From the NCBI GenBank assembly GCA_035637095.1, contig DASPXX010000232.1:3507-67506 (forward strand): a stretch of DNA of 64,000 nt, in the 5' to 3' direction. The DNA is from UBA5704 sp035637095 (GTDB lineage: Bacteria > Acidobacteriota > Thermoanaerobaculia > Multivoradales > UBA5704). Of the stretch, positions 45,647 through 54,167 are shown one piece after another. Position numbers and translations under genes: made by a program. Position 1 is the first letter of the stretch, and each line of letters opens with the position of its first letter. The notes below the pieces were generated by a model that did no database searches, was not told the DNA's origin, and saw nothing but the letters and a program-made list of their open reading frames with translations.

Positions 45647-46615
45647 ATGCACGTCATCATCCCTGACGACTATCAGGATGCCGTGCGCGGTCTCGACTGC
45701 TTCGCGAAGCTCGCGGACCACGGCCACCGGGTCACCGTGTTCAACGACACGGTCAAGGACCTCGACGCGCTCGCCGGGCGGCTCCGCCCGGCCGAAGCCC
45801 TGGTCCTCATCCGCGAGCGGACGCGGATCACCGCTGCGCTGCTCGACCGGCTCCCCCACCTGAAGCTGATCAGCCAGACCGGCAAAGGCGTCGCCCACAT
45901 CGATCTCGCCGCCTGCACCCGCCACGGCGTCGCCGTCGCGGCCGGCACCGGATCGCCCTACGCGACGGCGGAGCTCACCTGGGGCCTGGTGCTCGCCGCG
46001 ATGCGTCACATCCCGCAGGAAGCCGCGCGGCTGCGCGCCGGACAGTGGCAGACGACGCTCGGCACCGGCCTGCGCGGGCGCACGCTGGGCATCTGGGGAT
46101 ACGGCAAGATCGGCACCCTGGTGGCGGGCTATGGGCGGGCCTTCGGGATGAACGTGCTGGTCTGGGGACGCGAGGGCTCGCTCTCCCGCGCGAGCGCCGA
46201 CGATTACTCCGTTGCCGCCGGCAAGGAAGTGCTGCTGGAGAGATCCGACGTGCTCTCCCTGCACCTCAAGCTGACCGCGGAGACGCGCGGCATCGTCACC
46301 GCCGCCGACCTCGGCCGCATGAAGCCCGAGGCGCTCCTCGTCAACACCAGCCGCGCCGAGCTGATCGCACCCGGAGCCCTGGAAGCCGCCCTGCGCGCCG
46401 GACGTCCCGGCTGCGCCGCGGTCGACGTCTACGAAGAAGAGCCGATCCTCGGCGCAAAGCACCCGCTCCTCGCCCTGGACAACGCGGTCTGCACGCCCCA
46501 CCTGGGCTATGTGGAGAGGGACAGCTACGAGCTGTATTTCGACCAGGCCTTCGACCACGTCCTCGCGTTCGCCCACGGGACGCCGATCAATGTGGTGAAT
46601 TTGGAGGTGGTGTAG
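45647..46615 (+). CDS. D-2-hydroxyacid dehydrogenase (NAD-dependent)
   Basis: 322 residues. The NAD-binding motif LGIWGYGKIGTLVAGYGRAF, the substrate Arg in VNTSRAELI, the Glu in DVYEEEP and the His in TPHLGYVE are the catalytic set of the family (SerA/LdhA-like). The substrate is unknown. The 3' end overlaps the giant convergent NTPase gene by 29 bases. A truncated copy with a stop codon lies at 53801-54103. Confidence 0.92.
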   Translation: MHVIIPDDYQDAVRGLDCFAKLADHGHRVTVFNDTVKDLDALAGRLRPAEALVLIRERTRITAALLDRLPHLKLISQTGKGVAHIDLAACTRHGVAVAAGTGSPYATAELTWGLVLAAMRHIPQEAARLRAGQWQTTLGTGLRGRTLGIWGYGKIGTLVAGYGRAFGMNVLVWGREGSLSRASADDYSVAAGKEVLLERSDVLSLHLKLTAETRGIVTAADLGRMKPEALLVNTSRAELIAPGALEAALRAGRPGCAAVDVYEEEPILGAKHPLLALDNAVCTPHLGYVERDSYELYFDQAFDHVLAFAHGTPINVVNLEVV

Positions 46616-49600
46616 GAGCCGTCTCCGCCTGATCCTTCGCAGGGACGCGGTCCTGGAGGCTGATCGAATATTTGAGCAGCGAAGCCAGCTCAGAGCCAGC
46701 CATCTGGATGGCGTGGTTGAAGTGGATCTGGCGGTCGTTGAAGTCGTCGTACAGGTAGTAGAGACCGCAGATATTCTCGTAATAGGCCGGCCGAAGGGTG
46801 AACATCTCCTCGCTGATGTTCAGGTCTCTTTGAGCCGCCCGGCGAATCTTCGGGATTTGGTCCTGAATCTCCGGCTTAAAAGGACCTACTTCATGGAAGC
46901 AGTACCAGTACGCCAGGCCGTACGACATTCCCGACGAGAAGGGAGAGAAATACATCGGTGCATCCATGTGTGCCTGCAGCTCCATCAGCTCCGAGGCCCA
47001 GGTGACCACATTTCTAGAGTTGCCGGGTCGCATCACGGCGTCCTGGATGAGCACGGTCAATCCGTTCAACCGGTTGATCATCGGAAAGCTGTAGCGGGAA
47101 ATCGCTTCCGTGAGGTCGTGCCGCAGAGATTCGTCAATGGATTCTCCTCCCGATGGCCTGCCGGTCCACTCGAACCGGATCGCCTCCAGGTCGTCGATCT
47201 CCAAATCGAGATGATAGGCCGCGAGCCCCAGAGAGCAGACGATGTTCAGAGCAAACGAAGTGATGAGGTTGGGAATGGGAGCTCCTTTCCCTTCCAAGCT
47301 CCCATCGCTCCGGCTCCGGTGATAGAGCTGGCCCGCCTTGCGAAGGCAGTAGACAGAGATAGCTTTCAGATAGCGCCAGTAACCACGCCGAGCAGCGACC
47401 TTCTCAGGGCTCCCCAGAGGTTTCAGAATTTTCTTTAAGTCGTTGAGCTTTTCATCCTCCGTCGTACCTGGTTCATCAATGGCCCAGGTGAAGAGTTGAC
47501 GAACCGAGAGCTCCCACCAGAAATAGAGCGCGACGGTCTCGCCGACCTTGAGGAGCTCGCGTGCTGCGTTCTCGTAAAAACCGCCCCGCTCGATGTACTT
47601 GGCTCCCACCATGATGAAGCTCAGAGCCATGGTGAGGCGGGTATCGTCCGCATGCGTTGTGGATTCATCAAAATTCAGCAGCCGCCGATCCGGGAATTGA
47701 TGCTGCGGTTTTTTGTCCGCCCGCCAGATCCCCAGCCAGCCATCCACGGTGCCGCCCGAAACCGGATGAATGCCATCGATAGGAATTTCCAATCCCTCGC
47801 CACCGTGCTCCACCGGAGTGGAAAATGCCTCGAGCCAACAGGTACAACGATCGACAAGCTCCCGCTTGAATTCAACCGGATCTTTGGTTTCCCTGACCGG
47901 GCCGACCAGCTCCTTCAAATTCGATAGCCGGTAAAGGAGGCCATGGAACGAGACCCTCGCGATCATCGCCTCTGCCAGATCATTGAATGCCTCGCCGGCC
48001 GCGCTGTAGACAAAGGAGGGCCATGCCCCAGGCGAAAATGTTGGCCATCGCTCATCGAAGGCTGTCCAGACGTTCAGCTGGTTCTTCGAGCTCTCCCTCC
48101 GCAACGCAATGTAACGCCGAAGCTCATGCAATGCCATGCAGTAGTGATAGTGAGCTTGGTGGAGATATCCCTCCTGCCCCTTCCACGGTGGCCTGAGCTC
48201 CCTTTTCTGGCTGCCGGACCGCTTCTCTGCTCCGCCCTCCTTCGGCTGCCGAACAATATCCTCGAGGCGTACCAGCTGCCGCCCCTTCATGAAGAAGAGG
48301 TCGCCCGCCTTGTTGTGCAGCTCGGAAATGATCAGGGAAAAATGGGCGTGCTTGGTATCGGTCGGCCCTTCGGACGGTTGGAGGATCATGTCGCGGACAC
48401 AGGGCAGGATGCGGCGCAGGTCCCAGAGCTCCTTCTCCACGAATGCGGCGCTTGTGTCAACCGCACCCGCCAGCTTTTCTCCGACCCAGGCCTCGGCAAA
48501 CGCCGGTTGGAAGAGGAGAGTCAGGTGCTTGATCTCCTGCAGCCGCTCGTCGGGCGAGGTGAAGATGTCCTTGCTGATGCCGAGGGTAACCGCGAGCTTT
48601 CTGCCCCTGTTGTCGAGCATCGAAAGCAGGAGTGAACGGGCCAACGTATGGGCATTCCTGTATTCGGCCTCGGCACGCTCGTAGTTCCGCGACAGCTCGA
48701 ACGTCATTCCGATCTGCAGCATCAGACGGAGGCGGGTAATTCCCCAGGTCATGTACAGCCGCGCGTTCCGCTGGCCTGCAGGCAGGGCCCCCACGATCTC
48801 GAGGACGGGAGATTGCTCCTCGAACATCTCACCGCCGCCGATCACTTCCCGCAGATCAGCGTCGAGGAGGGAGATCGCCTTGCGGTAGTAGAGCCTCGCG
48901 GTCTCGTACTCCTGATCGAATTCGTAGAGCTCGCCGAGACCCGCCATCAAGTCGTGGATCTCCTTTTCCCTCCCTTCCTTGAGCCGCTCGATCGCCGACT
49001 CATAGACCGATTTGAGCGCAAGCGACTCATCGAGGGTGAAATTGAACGCCGCCATCTCCTCCTGCGACTCGCGCGAGATATACTCGATCTCGCTCGACAC
49101 CTCGCTCCGGAAGCGGAAGTCGTACATACCGTTCCGGATCGGATGCAGAAGGCGCGATGTCCAGTCCGTGACCAGCTTCTCCAGGATATCCCGCATGTTC
49201 GGCGGCCGGTGAATGTCGACGAACTCGTCGACACGCTCCAGGTTGCTCCAGGAGAACGCCCGCCGGTGGAACTTGAACAGGAAGTCCGCCAGGAACAAGA
49301 CAGACATGGCCAGCTTGTCATCCTGTTCCAGGACGTGTGGCTTGAACAACACAAAGGTCAAATGCCTGTAGGCTCGGGCGAGGAGCTGGATGCGGAAGCG
49401 AGCCACATCGTCAAAGACCAGGATGTGGTCACAAGGGAAGTCGCGCTCCCGAATTCCTGGATCCAGGATGACGCGACCGACCGGCCTCACAAAGCTCGCG
49501 AGAAGCTCCTTGAGCCTCTTCGGATTCCCCTTGCTGCGATAGGCCAGAAAATGAATGAAGTCCTCAAGGATTTCTTGTTGCTGAGGTGAGGCAAGGCCGC

Positions 49601-52600
49601 TCCCTACATCGAAGATCTGAAGATTGTAGGCTCCACTCGGAGCCGTGTCGGGTTTGACGAAAGCCTCATCCGCATAGCTCTCGACGCTCAAGGAGAACGA
49701 AGGGAGCCTCCGCTTCTTCAAAGAAGCTTGATAGAGGTCTCTCGCCCGTTGGGTCTGCACCTGGATGTACGACTTGATCGCCTTGTCCATGCTGCCACCA
49801 CCCTGCCGGCTCACGTCGTCGGTGAGTAGGGAGGGCAGGTACACCTCAGCGTTGAAGATGTTGGTGAGCAGGGGCTGGCGAGCTGTTTGATCAGCCAACC
49901 ACTCGTCGTGCAGGTTTCTGCCACCCACGAAGATAAAGCGGGCCGGAGCCGACGAAAGGAGGTTCTTCATGTCGGCCAGCAGCCCGTGAAGCTCCGCCGA
50001 CCTCCTGCGCTCTGCGTGGAGGATCTCCTTCTCCTGTGTGTTGCCGCTCGAGCCGATGTCGGCTCCTGGCTCGACGCGGCCCTCCAGCTTGTCGAGCTCG
50101 TCGAACACGAAGGTGATCTCCGGCGTCGGAAGGCTGATCAGCTGGTTCTTCCCGGCGGGCAGAACGATCGTTGAGCTTCTGATCTCGCCGAGAATCTGAA
50201 GGAACGCGAACTCCACGGTCCTTGGATCCACGGGCTCCTGTTGCACGTGGCGCACCCGCTCGTCGATGAGAAAGCCACGCAACCAGTTCGACGGCTGCGG
50301 CACTCCCGTCGTCGAGGTGAGACTGGTCGTGGCCGAGAGCTGGTCGATGACCTCGTCGATCTTGTTCAGGTTCTCCCGGTAAGGGAAGATCGGGAGTCGC
50401 CGTAGAGTGAGCTTCCCGATGAAGACGAAGAGGAAGAACAAGAGCACGTGATAGACGCGGACATGGACTCCACGCTCGAAAAGATAGGGCTGCGCGTCGG
50501 GCCAGTCTGCTTCCTGGTATGGGAACAGATAGAAAAGGAGACGCACCTCCTTCCTCTCGTAGTAGGAACTGACCATGGACGTGGCCAAATTGTAGGTGAG
50601 GATGTGAAAGATCTCGTCTCCCCACGGCAGCTTGCAGATCAAATTGACGGCACCTGGACCCAGCTGGCGACCTTCAAAGGGTAAACAGATCTTCTTGTAT
50701 CCACTCATCCTCGTGTCGTCGAGCTTTGCCCTATCCAGCGAGCTCGCATTGGGCATGGCAAACCAGCGCTCTCCGACGATGTTGACCAGGAAGAGAATGA
50801 TCAACAAACCCAGAAGGCGGCCCAGATTGGCCACTGCACTGTTCCAGGCCAGAAAGACCTTCTCGTATCTCGCACGCAGGCTCACCAGCATCGCCTGAAT
50901 GACGCGACGGTGATCGAGGCGCTCGAACCCCAGGTTGACCGAGCTGACGATGACAGGAAGCCAGGCGCGATACACGATCCAGGGAAATGTGACCTCTGCC
51001 AGGTCCCTCAGGATGCTCTGGTGTTCCGCGAGCCCCCGGTCCGACCTGAACTTCCCCAGGTCGATGGCTCCATCCGCCCGCGGCCGCAGAAAGGGCCGCA
51101 CGACCCACTCATACTCGACGAAAGAAAGGACCAGGATGGAGAGGAAGACACACAGAGTCCAGAAGATTTCCTCGCGCACGCCATGGAAGACGCTAAAGCC
51201 CTTCAGATGATTCTCGCTATTTTTTTCGTCGACCACGAGCCCGGTCATCTGATTCAGATTGACCGCCGGGCGAAGGAACTGGACCGGCTGCCTTGGACCG
51301 GGCCAGAGCTCGTCGATCGGCTGCAAGACGTTGACCATTGACTTGATCAGGCGTGTATAGGTCTTGTCGACTTCCAGCTTCTCTCGGAGCTCCTTCTCTG
51401 GCCCGGACGGCGAAACTGCAATCTGCTCTACAATTTGATGGATGTTCACCTCGCTCAGCTTTGCAACGACCGGGTGAATCAGTTGCAGAGAGATCGTGAT
51501 GGCAAGAATTGCCTTGAACCAAAGGACAAGAAGGGGTTGTGGAGAGAAGTGCACGCTCCCCCCCGTTTTCCTGTCCTTGGAAAACGTCAGAAACAGTCCG
51601 GCAGAAATGACCATGGCGACCAAAGCTAAGATCATCGCCCAGACGATTCCCAGATAAACGATCAACCCCAGGCCGGCTAAAATGAACAGGAGCCCAGGCA
51701 AGGAATAAGATTGCGCAGCGATGTCATGGATCTGCCCAGAGATCTTGTTGGGCCTCAAGAGAAGCACATAACTTCCTCGCAGAATGCAGCCCATCCCGAG
51801 CAAGACACAGGCGAGGCCAATATTTCCGAAGCTCTCCTTGAGCGGAGGGAACGAATAGATCTTGAAGACGGTGAACGGCATAAAAACGACATAGACCACC
51901 AAGAGAGACAAGAAGGCTGAGTTGATCCCACTCAACCGGCCGAACTTCCACTGCTCGTCCCCTGGGCGGAAGGAAGTGCACTGTCCCCACAGGTACATCG
52001 CACAGATGGCGCAGAGAAACCGGCTCATGCCTAGAGCGGGTGCACCAAAAGGCCCGGTGAACCAGATAATCAAGGCATAGATCGAAAGACCCAGAAACGA
52101 GATGAGTGAACCAGGCCGTTGGCCCCTTTTGTTTTTGGCGCGAGAGATGAGATCCAGCACCTCACGAGCGAAGAGCGCCGGGTACAGGCAGAGGAAGAAG
52201 AGAGGAGCAATGACGAACCCGACAAGGAGGTTGTGCCGGGTGCCCTTTCCCTCCTGAAGGCCGAGGCTGATGAACTCCCCGAACTCCGAGACCAGCAGAG
52301 CCAGCAAAAGAAACAAGACGACCAGAGCGAGGACTGCAATGCGGTCCCAGAACGTGGCCCGGCCTACATTGCTCCGCAGGAACCGCTCGAAGACCTCTCG
52401 CTTGTACTCGTCCAGGCAGTACCGGACGAAATTGGTTTTTCCGACGCCGCGGTGCCCGGTGACCAGATAGGCGCCCCGGCCTCCCGTCCGCAGGAGCTGG
52501 TCGGTGAAATAGGCCCTCTCCCCCTCCCGGCCAATGAGGACCTCGTCCGCCGGCGCCTCGACCTCGCCGCGGGCTTGATACCGCCCAAACGGAGCCGCAA

Positions 52601-52637
52601 GGACCTTCCTGGAGAAGAATCGATCTTTCACGGGCAC
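46587..52637 (-). CDS. Giant KAP-like membrane P-loop NTPase, 2016 residues
   Basis: Starts with GTG at 52637, 40 bases after a good promoter. Walker A is GHRGVGKT at 61-68. About ten to twelve membrane helices follow between 100 and 745, and only then Walker B, FVFDELDK at 843-850, a sensor-like strand FIFVGGRN and a GNPKRLKELL segment that would be sensor 2. Membrane segments inserted between the Walker motifs are the hallmark of KAP NTPases (Kidins220, PifA), but here the insert is far larger than the usual two or four helices. Residues about 1100-2016 are helical with TPR-like stretches. Some KAP proteins exclude phages; a defence or membrane-signalling role is inferred. No partner gene is certain. 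Confidence 0.8.
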   Translation of the reverse strand: MPVKDRFFSRKVLAAPFGRYQARGEVEAPADEVLIGREGERAYFTDQLLRTGGRGAYLVTGHRGVGKTNFVRYCLDEYKREVFERFLRSNVGRATFWDRIAVLALVVLFLLLALLVSEFGEFISLGLQEGKGTRHNLLVGFVIAPLFFLCLYPALFAREVLDLISRAKNKRGQRPGSLISFLGLSIYALIIWFTGPFGAPALGMSRFLCAICAMYLWGQCTSFRPGDEQWKFGRLSGINSAFLSLLVVYVVFMPFTVFKIYSFPPLKESFGNIGLACVLLGMGCILRGSYVLLLRPNKISGQIHDIAAQSYSLPGLLFILAGLGLIVYLGIVWAMILALVAMVISAGLFLTFSKDRKTGGSVHFSPQPLLVLWFKAILAITISLQLIHPVVAKLSEVNIHQIVEQIAVSPSGPEKELREKLEVDKTYTRLIKSMVNVLQPIDELWPGPRQPVQFLRPAVNLNQMTGLVVDEKNSENHLKGFSVFHGVREEIFWTLCVFLSILVLSFVEYEWVVRPFLRPRADGAIDLGKFRSDRGLAEHQSILRDLAEVTFPWIVYRAWLPVIVSSVNLGFERLDHRRVIQAMLVSLRARYEKVFLAWNSAVANLGRLLGLLIILFLVNIVGERWFAMPNASSLDRAKLDDTRMSGYKKICLPFEGRQLGPGAVNLICKLPWGDEIFHILTYNLATSMVSSYYERKEVRLLFYLFPYQEADWPDAQPYLFERGVHVRVYHVLLFFLFVFIGKLTLRRLPIFPYRENLNKIDEVIDQLSATTSLTSTTGVPQPSNWLRGFLIDERVRHVQQEPVDPRTVEFAFLQILGEIRSSTIVLPAGKNQLISLPTPEITFVFDELDKLEGRVEPGADIGSSGNTQEKEILHAERRRSAELHGLLADMKNLLSSAPARFIFVGGRNLHDEWLADQTARQPLLTNIFNAEVYLPSLLTDDVSRQGGGSMDKAIKSYIQVQTQRARDLYQASLKKRRLPSFSLSVESYADEAFVKPDTAPSGAYNLQIFDVGSGLASPQQQEILEDFIHFLAYRSKGNPKRLKELLASFVRPVGRVILDPGIRERDFPCDHILVFDDVARFRIQLLARAYRHLTFVLFKPHVLEQDDKLAMSVLFLADFLFKFHRRAFSWSNLERVDEFVDIHRPPNMRDILEKLVTDWTSRLLHPIRNGMYDFRFRSEVSSEIEYISRESQEEMAAFNFTLDESLALKSVYESAIERLKEGREKEIHDLMAGLGELYEFDQEYETARLYYRKAISLLDADLREVIGGGEMFEEQSPVLEIVGALPAGQRNARLYMTWGITRLRLMLQIGMTFELSRNYERAEAEYRNAHTLARSLLLSMLDNRGRKLAVTLGISKDIFTSPDERLQEIKHLTLLFQPAFAEAWVGEKLAGAVDTSAAFVEKELWDLRRILPCVRDMILQPSEGPTDTKHAHFSLIISELHNKAGDLFFMKGRQLVRLEDIVRQPKEGGAEKRSGSQKRELRPPWKGQEGYLHQAHYHYCMALHELRRYIALRRESSKNQLNVWTAFDERWPTFSPGAWPSFVYSAAGEAFNDLAEAMIARVSFHGLLYRLSNLKELVGPVRETKDPVEFKRELVDRCTCWLEAFSTPVEHGGEGLEIPIDGIHPVSGGTVDGWLGIWRADKKPQHQFPDRRLLNFDESTTHADDTRLTMALSFIMVGAKYIERGGFYENAARELLKVGETVALYFWWELSVRQLFTWAIDEPGTTEDEKLNDLKKILKPLGSPEKVAARRGYWRYLKAISVYCLRKAGQLYHRSRSDGSLEGKGAPIPNLITSFALNIVCSLGLAAYHLDLEIDDLEAIRFEWTGRPSGGESIDESLRHDLTEAISRYSFPMINRLNGLTVLIQDAVMRPGNSRNVVTWASELMELQAHMDAPMYFSPFSSGMSYGLAYWYCFHEVGPFKPEIQDQIPKIRRAAQRDLNISEEMFTLRPAYYENICGLYYLYDDFNDRQIHFNHAIQMAGSELASLLKYSISLQDRVPAKDQAETAPTPPPNSPH

Positions 52638-52676
52638 ACTCAGGGATCTGTTCTTGTTACGAGACCGCGAGTGGAT

Positions 52677-52704
52677 ACTATAAGAGCCTGGGGGCTTTCG
52701 TCAA
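52677..52704 (-). promoter_or_regulatory. Sigma-70-type promoter of the giant NTPase gene
   Basis: Minus strand TTGACG (52704-52699), 16 bases, TATAGT (52682-52677), ending 39 bases before the GTG. The boxes are close to consensus and stand out against GC-rich DNA. Confidence 0.6.
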
Positions 52705-52720
52705 CACGTAGCGGAGGAGG

Positions 52721-52942
52721 TCAGACTGCTCCATGCGAGATCCTCCTGGAGGTCTCCCGCTGAATCTGCTCCTCGTCCCAATCCGGATGCTCGGACGCGA
52801 GATGGCTCGCGATCATCCGCCGGGCGGAGGCGAACATGTCGCTCGCGATCTTGAGGCGCTCGGCGCCGGTCTTCGCCCGGAGAATGCGGGCCATGTCGGC
52901 ATCCACCAACTCGATCCTGAGATCGTCCAACGAGCGCGGCAT
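52721..52942 (-). CDS. Small helical protein, antitoxin-like, 73 residues
   Basis: MPRSLDDLRIELVDADMARI starts it, followed by ERLKIASDMFASARRMI and SEHPDWDEEQIQRETSRRI. The pattern of a helical protein with (A/S)xDMFxSAR and HPxxxEEQI is seen in small proteins described as Rv0078B-related antitoxins, though I am not certain of that link. No toxin gene is adjacent; the downstream neighbour is the giant NTPase. Confidence 0.6.
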   Translation of the reverse strand: MPRSLDDLRIELVDADMARILRAKTGAERLKIASDMFASARRMIASHLASEHPDWDEEQIQRETSRRISHGAV

Positions 52943-52956
52943 ACGGATATCGTAGG

Positions 52957-53273
52957 CTACCGCCCCGCCTTCCGCCACACATACCGCGCCGCCGCCACGT
53001 CCTCGACGGCCAGGCCCAGCGATTCGAAGAGGGTGATCTCTTCCGGCGATTGCCGGCCGGGGAGGCGGCCGATCAGCACGTCGCCGAGCTCTCCGGCGAT
53101 GTGGTCCTCCCCAAGCTCCCCGGCGCGCATCGGGATGAGCAGCTCTCCCGCCTCGGCCAGGGCGGATTCGCGGCGGTCGATGAAGACGCGGGCGCGGCGC
53201 ACGGCCTCGGTGTCGAGCTCGCGGGTGGCCGGCGTGCAGGCTCCCGCGGCGCTGATGTGCGCTCCCGGTCTGG
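52957..53273 (-). pseudogene. Ornithine cyclodeaminase-family gene, inverted C-terminal piece
   Basis: Read leftwards, the frame gives GAHISAAGACTPATRELDTE, ARVFIDRRESALAEAGELLI, ELGDVLIGRLPG and ITLFESLGLAVEDVAAARYV before a TAG at 52957. This is the C-terminal third of an ornithine cyclodeaminase/mu-crystallin protein. It has no start; the adjoining DNA on the right carries the central part of the same protein on the other strand. Confidence 0.75.
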
Positions 53274-53790
53274 CCACCCGCCTGCTGGCGCGGGAGGATG
53301 CGGGCGACCTGGCCCTGCTCGGCTCGGGCGTCCAGGCGCGCTCCCATCTCGCCGCGATGAAGGAGGTCCGGCCCTTGCGCCGCGTCCGCGTCTGGAGCCG
53401 CCACCCCGAGAACGCCCGCCGCTTCGCCGCCGAGGAATCGGAACGCCATGGCCTATCTATCGAGGCCACTGCCACGGCCCGGGAGGCGGTCGAGGGGGCG
53501 GACCTCGTCTGCACGGCCACCTCGGCGCGCGAGCCGGTCCTCGAAGGCGCCTGGCTCGCCAGCGCCTCCGTCGCCGTCCCACAGGGCTCCCGGCATGACG
53601 CCCAGGAGGCCGCGGATTAAGGTGATCACCGTCTTTCCGGGCAACCGGGCTCCGTTCTCCTCTTCGAGGGAGGCATGGGGAAGCCGCTGGCGAGCCTCGA
53701 CGCCGCCGCGGTCACCGAGACCCGGACCGCGGCGGTGAGCGTCGCGAGAGGGGAAGTCGAAGTCCAGGCTCTCCACCGCGAGGGATTTGA
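53274..53790 (+). pseudogene. Ornithine cyclodeaminase-family gene, central then N-terminal pieces out of order
   Basis: 53274-53620 encodes the Rossmann core (LLAREDAGDLALLGSGVQAR, DLVCTATSAREPVLEGAWLA) and ends at TAA. It is followed by DNA encoding an earlier part of the protein, KVITVFPGN and then, in another frame, GKPLASLDAAAVTETRTAAV. The natural order would be KVITVFPGN, then LDAAAVTETRTAAV, then LLAREDAG. Together with the inverted piece on the left, the gene is broken into three misplaced segments. Confidence 0.72.
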
Positions 53791-53800
53791 CGGCGGCCGG

Positions 53801-54103
53801 TGCTGCACGTCATCATTCCTGACGACTATTAAGATGCCGTGCGCGGTCTCGACTGCTTTGCGAAGCTCGCGGGCCACCAGGTCACCATCTTCAACGACAC
53901 GGTCAAGGACCTCGATGCGCTCGCGCAGCGGCTCTACCCTGCCGAGGCACCCGCTCCTCGCCCTGGACAACGCGGTCTGCACGCCGCACCTGGGCTATGT
54001 CGAGAAAGACAGCTACGAGCTCTATTTCGACCAGGCCTTCGACCAGGTCCTCGCGTTCGCCCACGGGACGCCGATCAATGTGGTGAATTTGGAGGTGGTG
54101 TAG
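53801..54103 (+). pseudogene. Truncated copy of the D-2-hydroxyacid dehydrogenase gene
   Basis: Matches the 5' and 3' ends of the gene at 45647-46615 nearly base for base. The start codon has become CTG, codon 10 (CAG) has become TAA at 53830, and about 660 bases containing the NAD-binding domain are missing at the junction near 53945, which also shifts the frame. The final 150 bases (CTPHLGYVEKDSYELYFDQA onwards) are nearly identical to the intact gene, so the duplication seems recent. Confidence 0.88.
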
Positions 54104-54167
54104 GGGTGAGTGAGGGATGGGCGGGCGGAGGCCCCCGCTACGAGGACCTTGACAGGACTGTGCCCCC

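Noticed and set aside
43280..46576. 1098-residue open frame opposite the TPR lipoprotein and dehydrogenase genes
   Set aside because: It covers two recognisable plus-strand genes in codon-aligned antisense phase; no domain, signal or ribosome site of its own.
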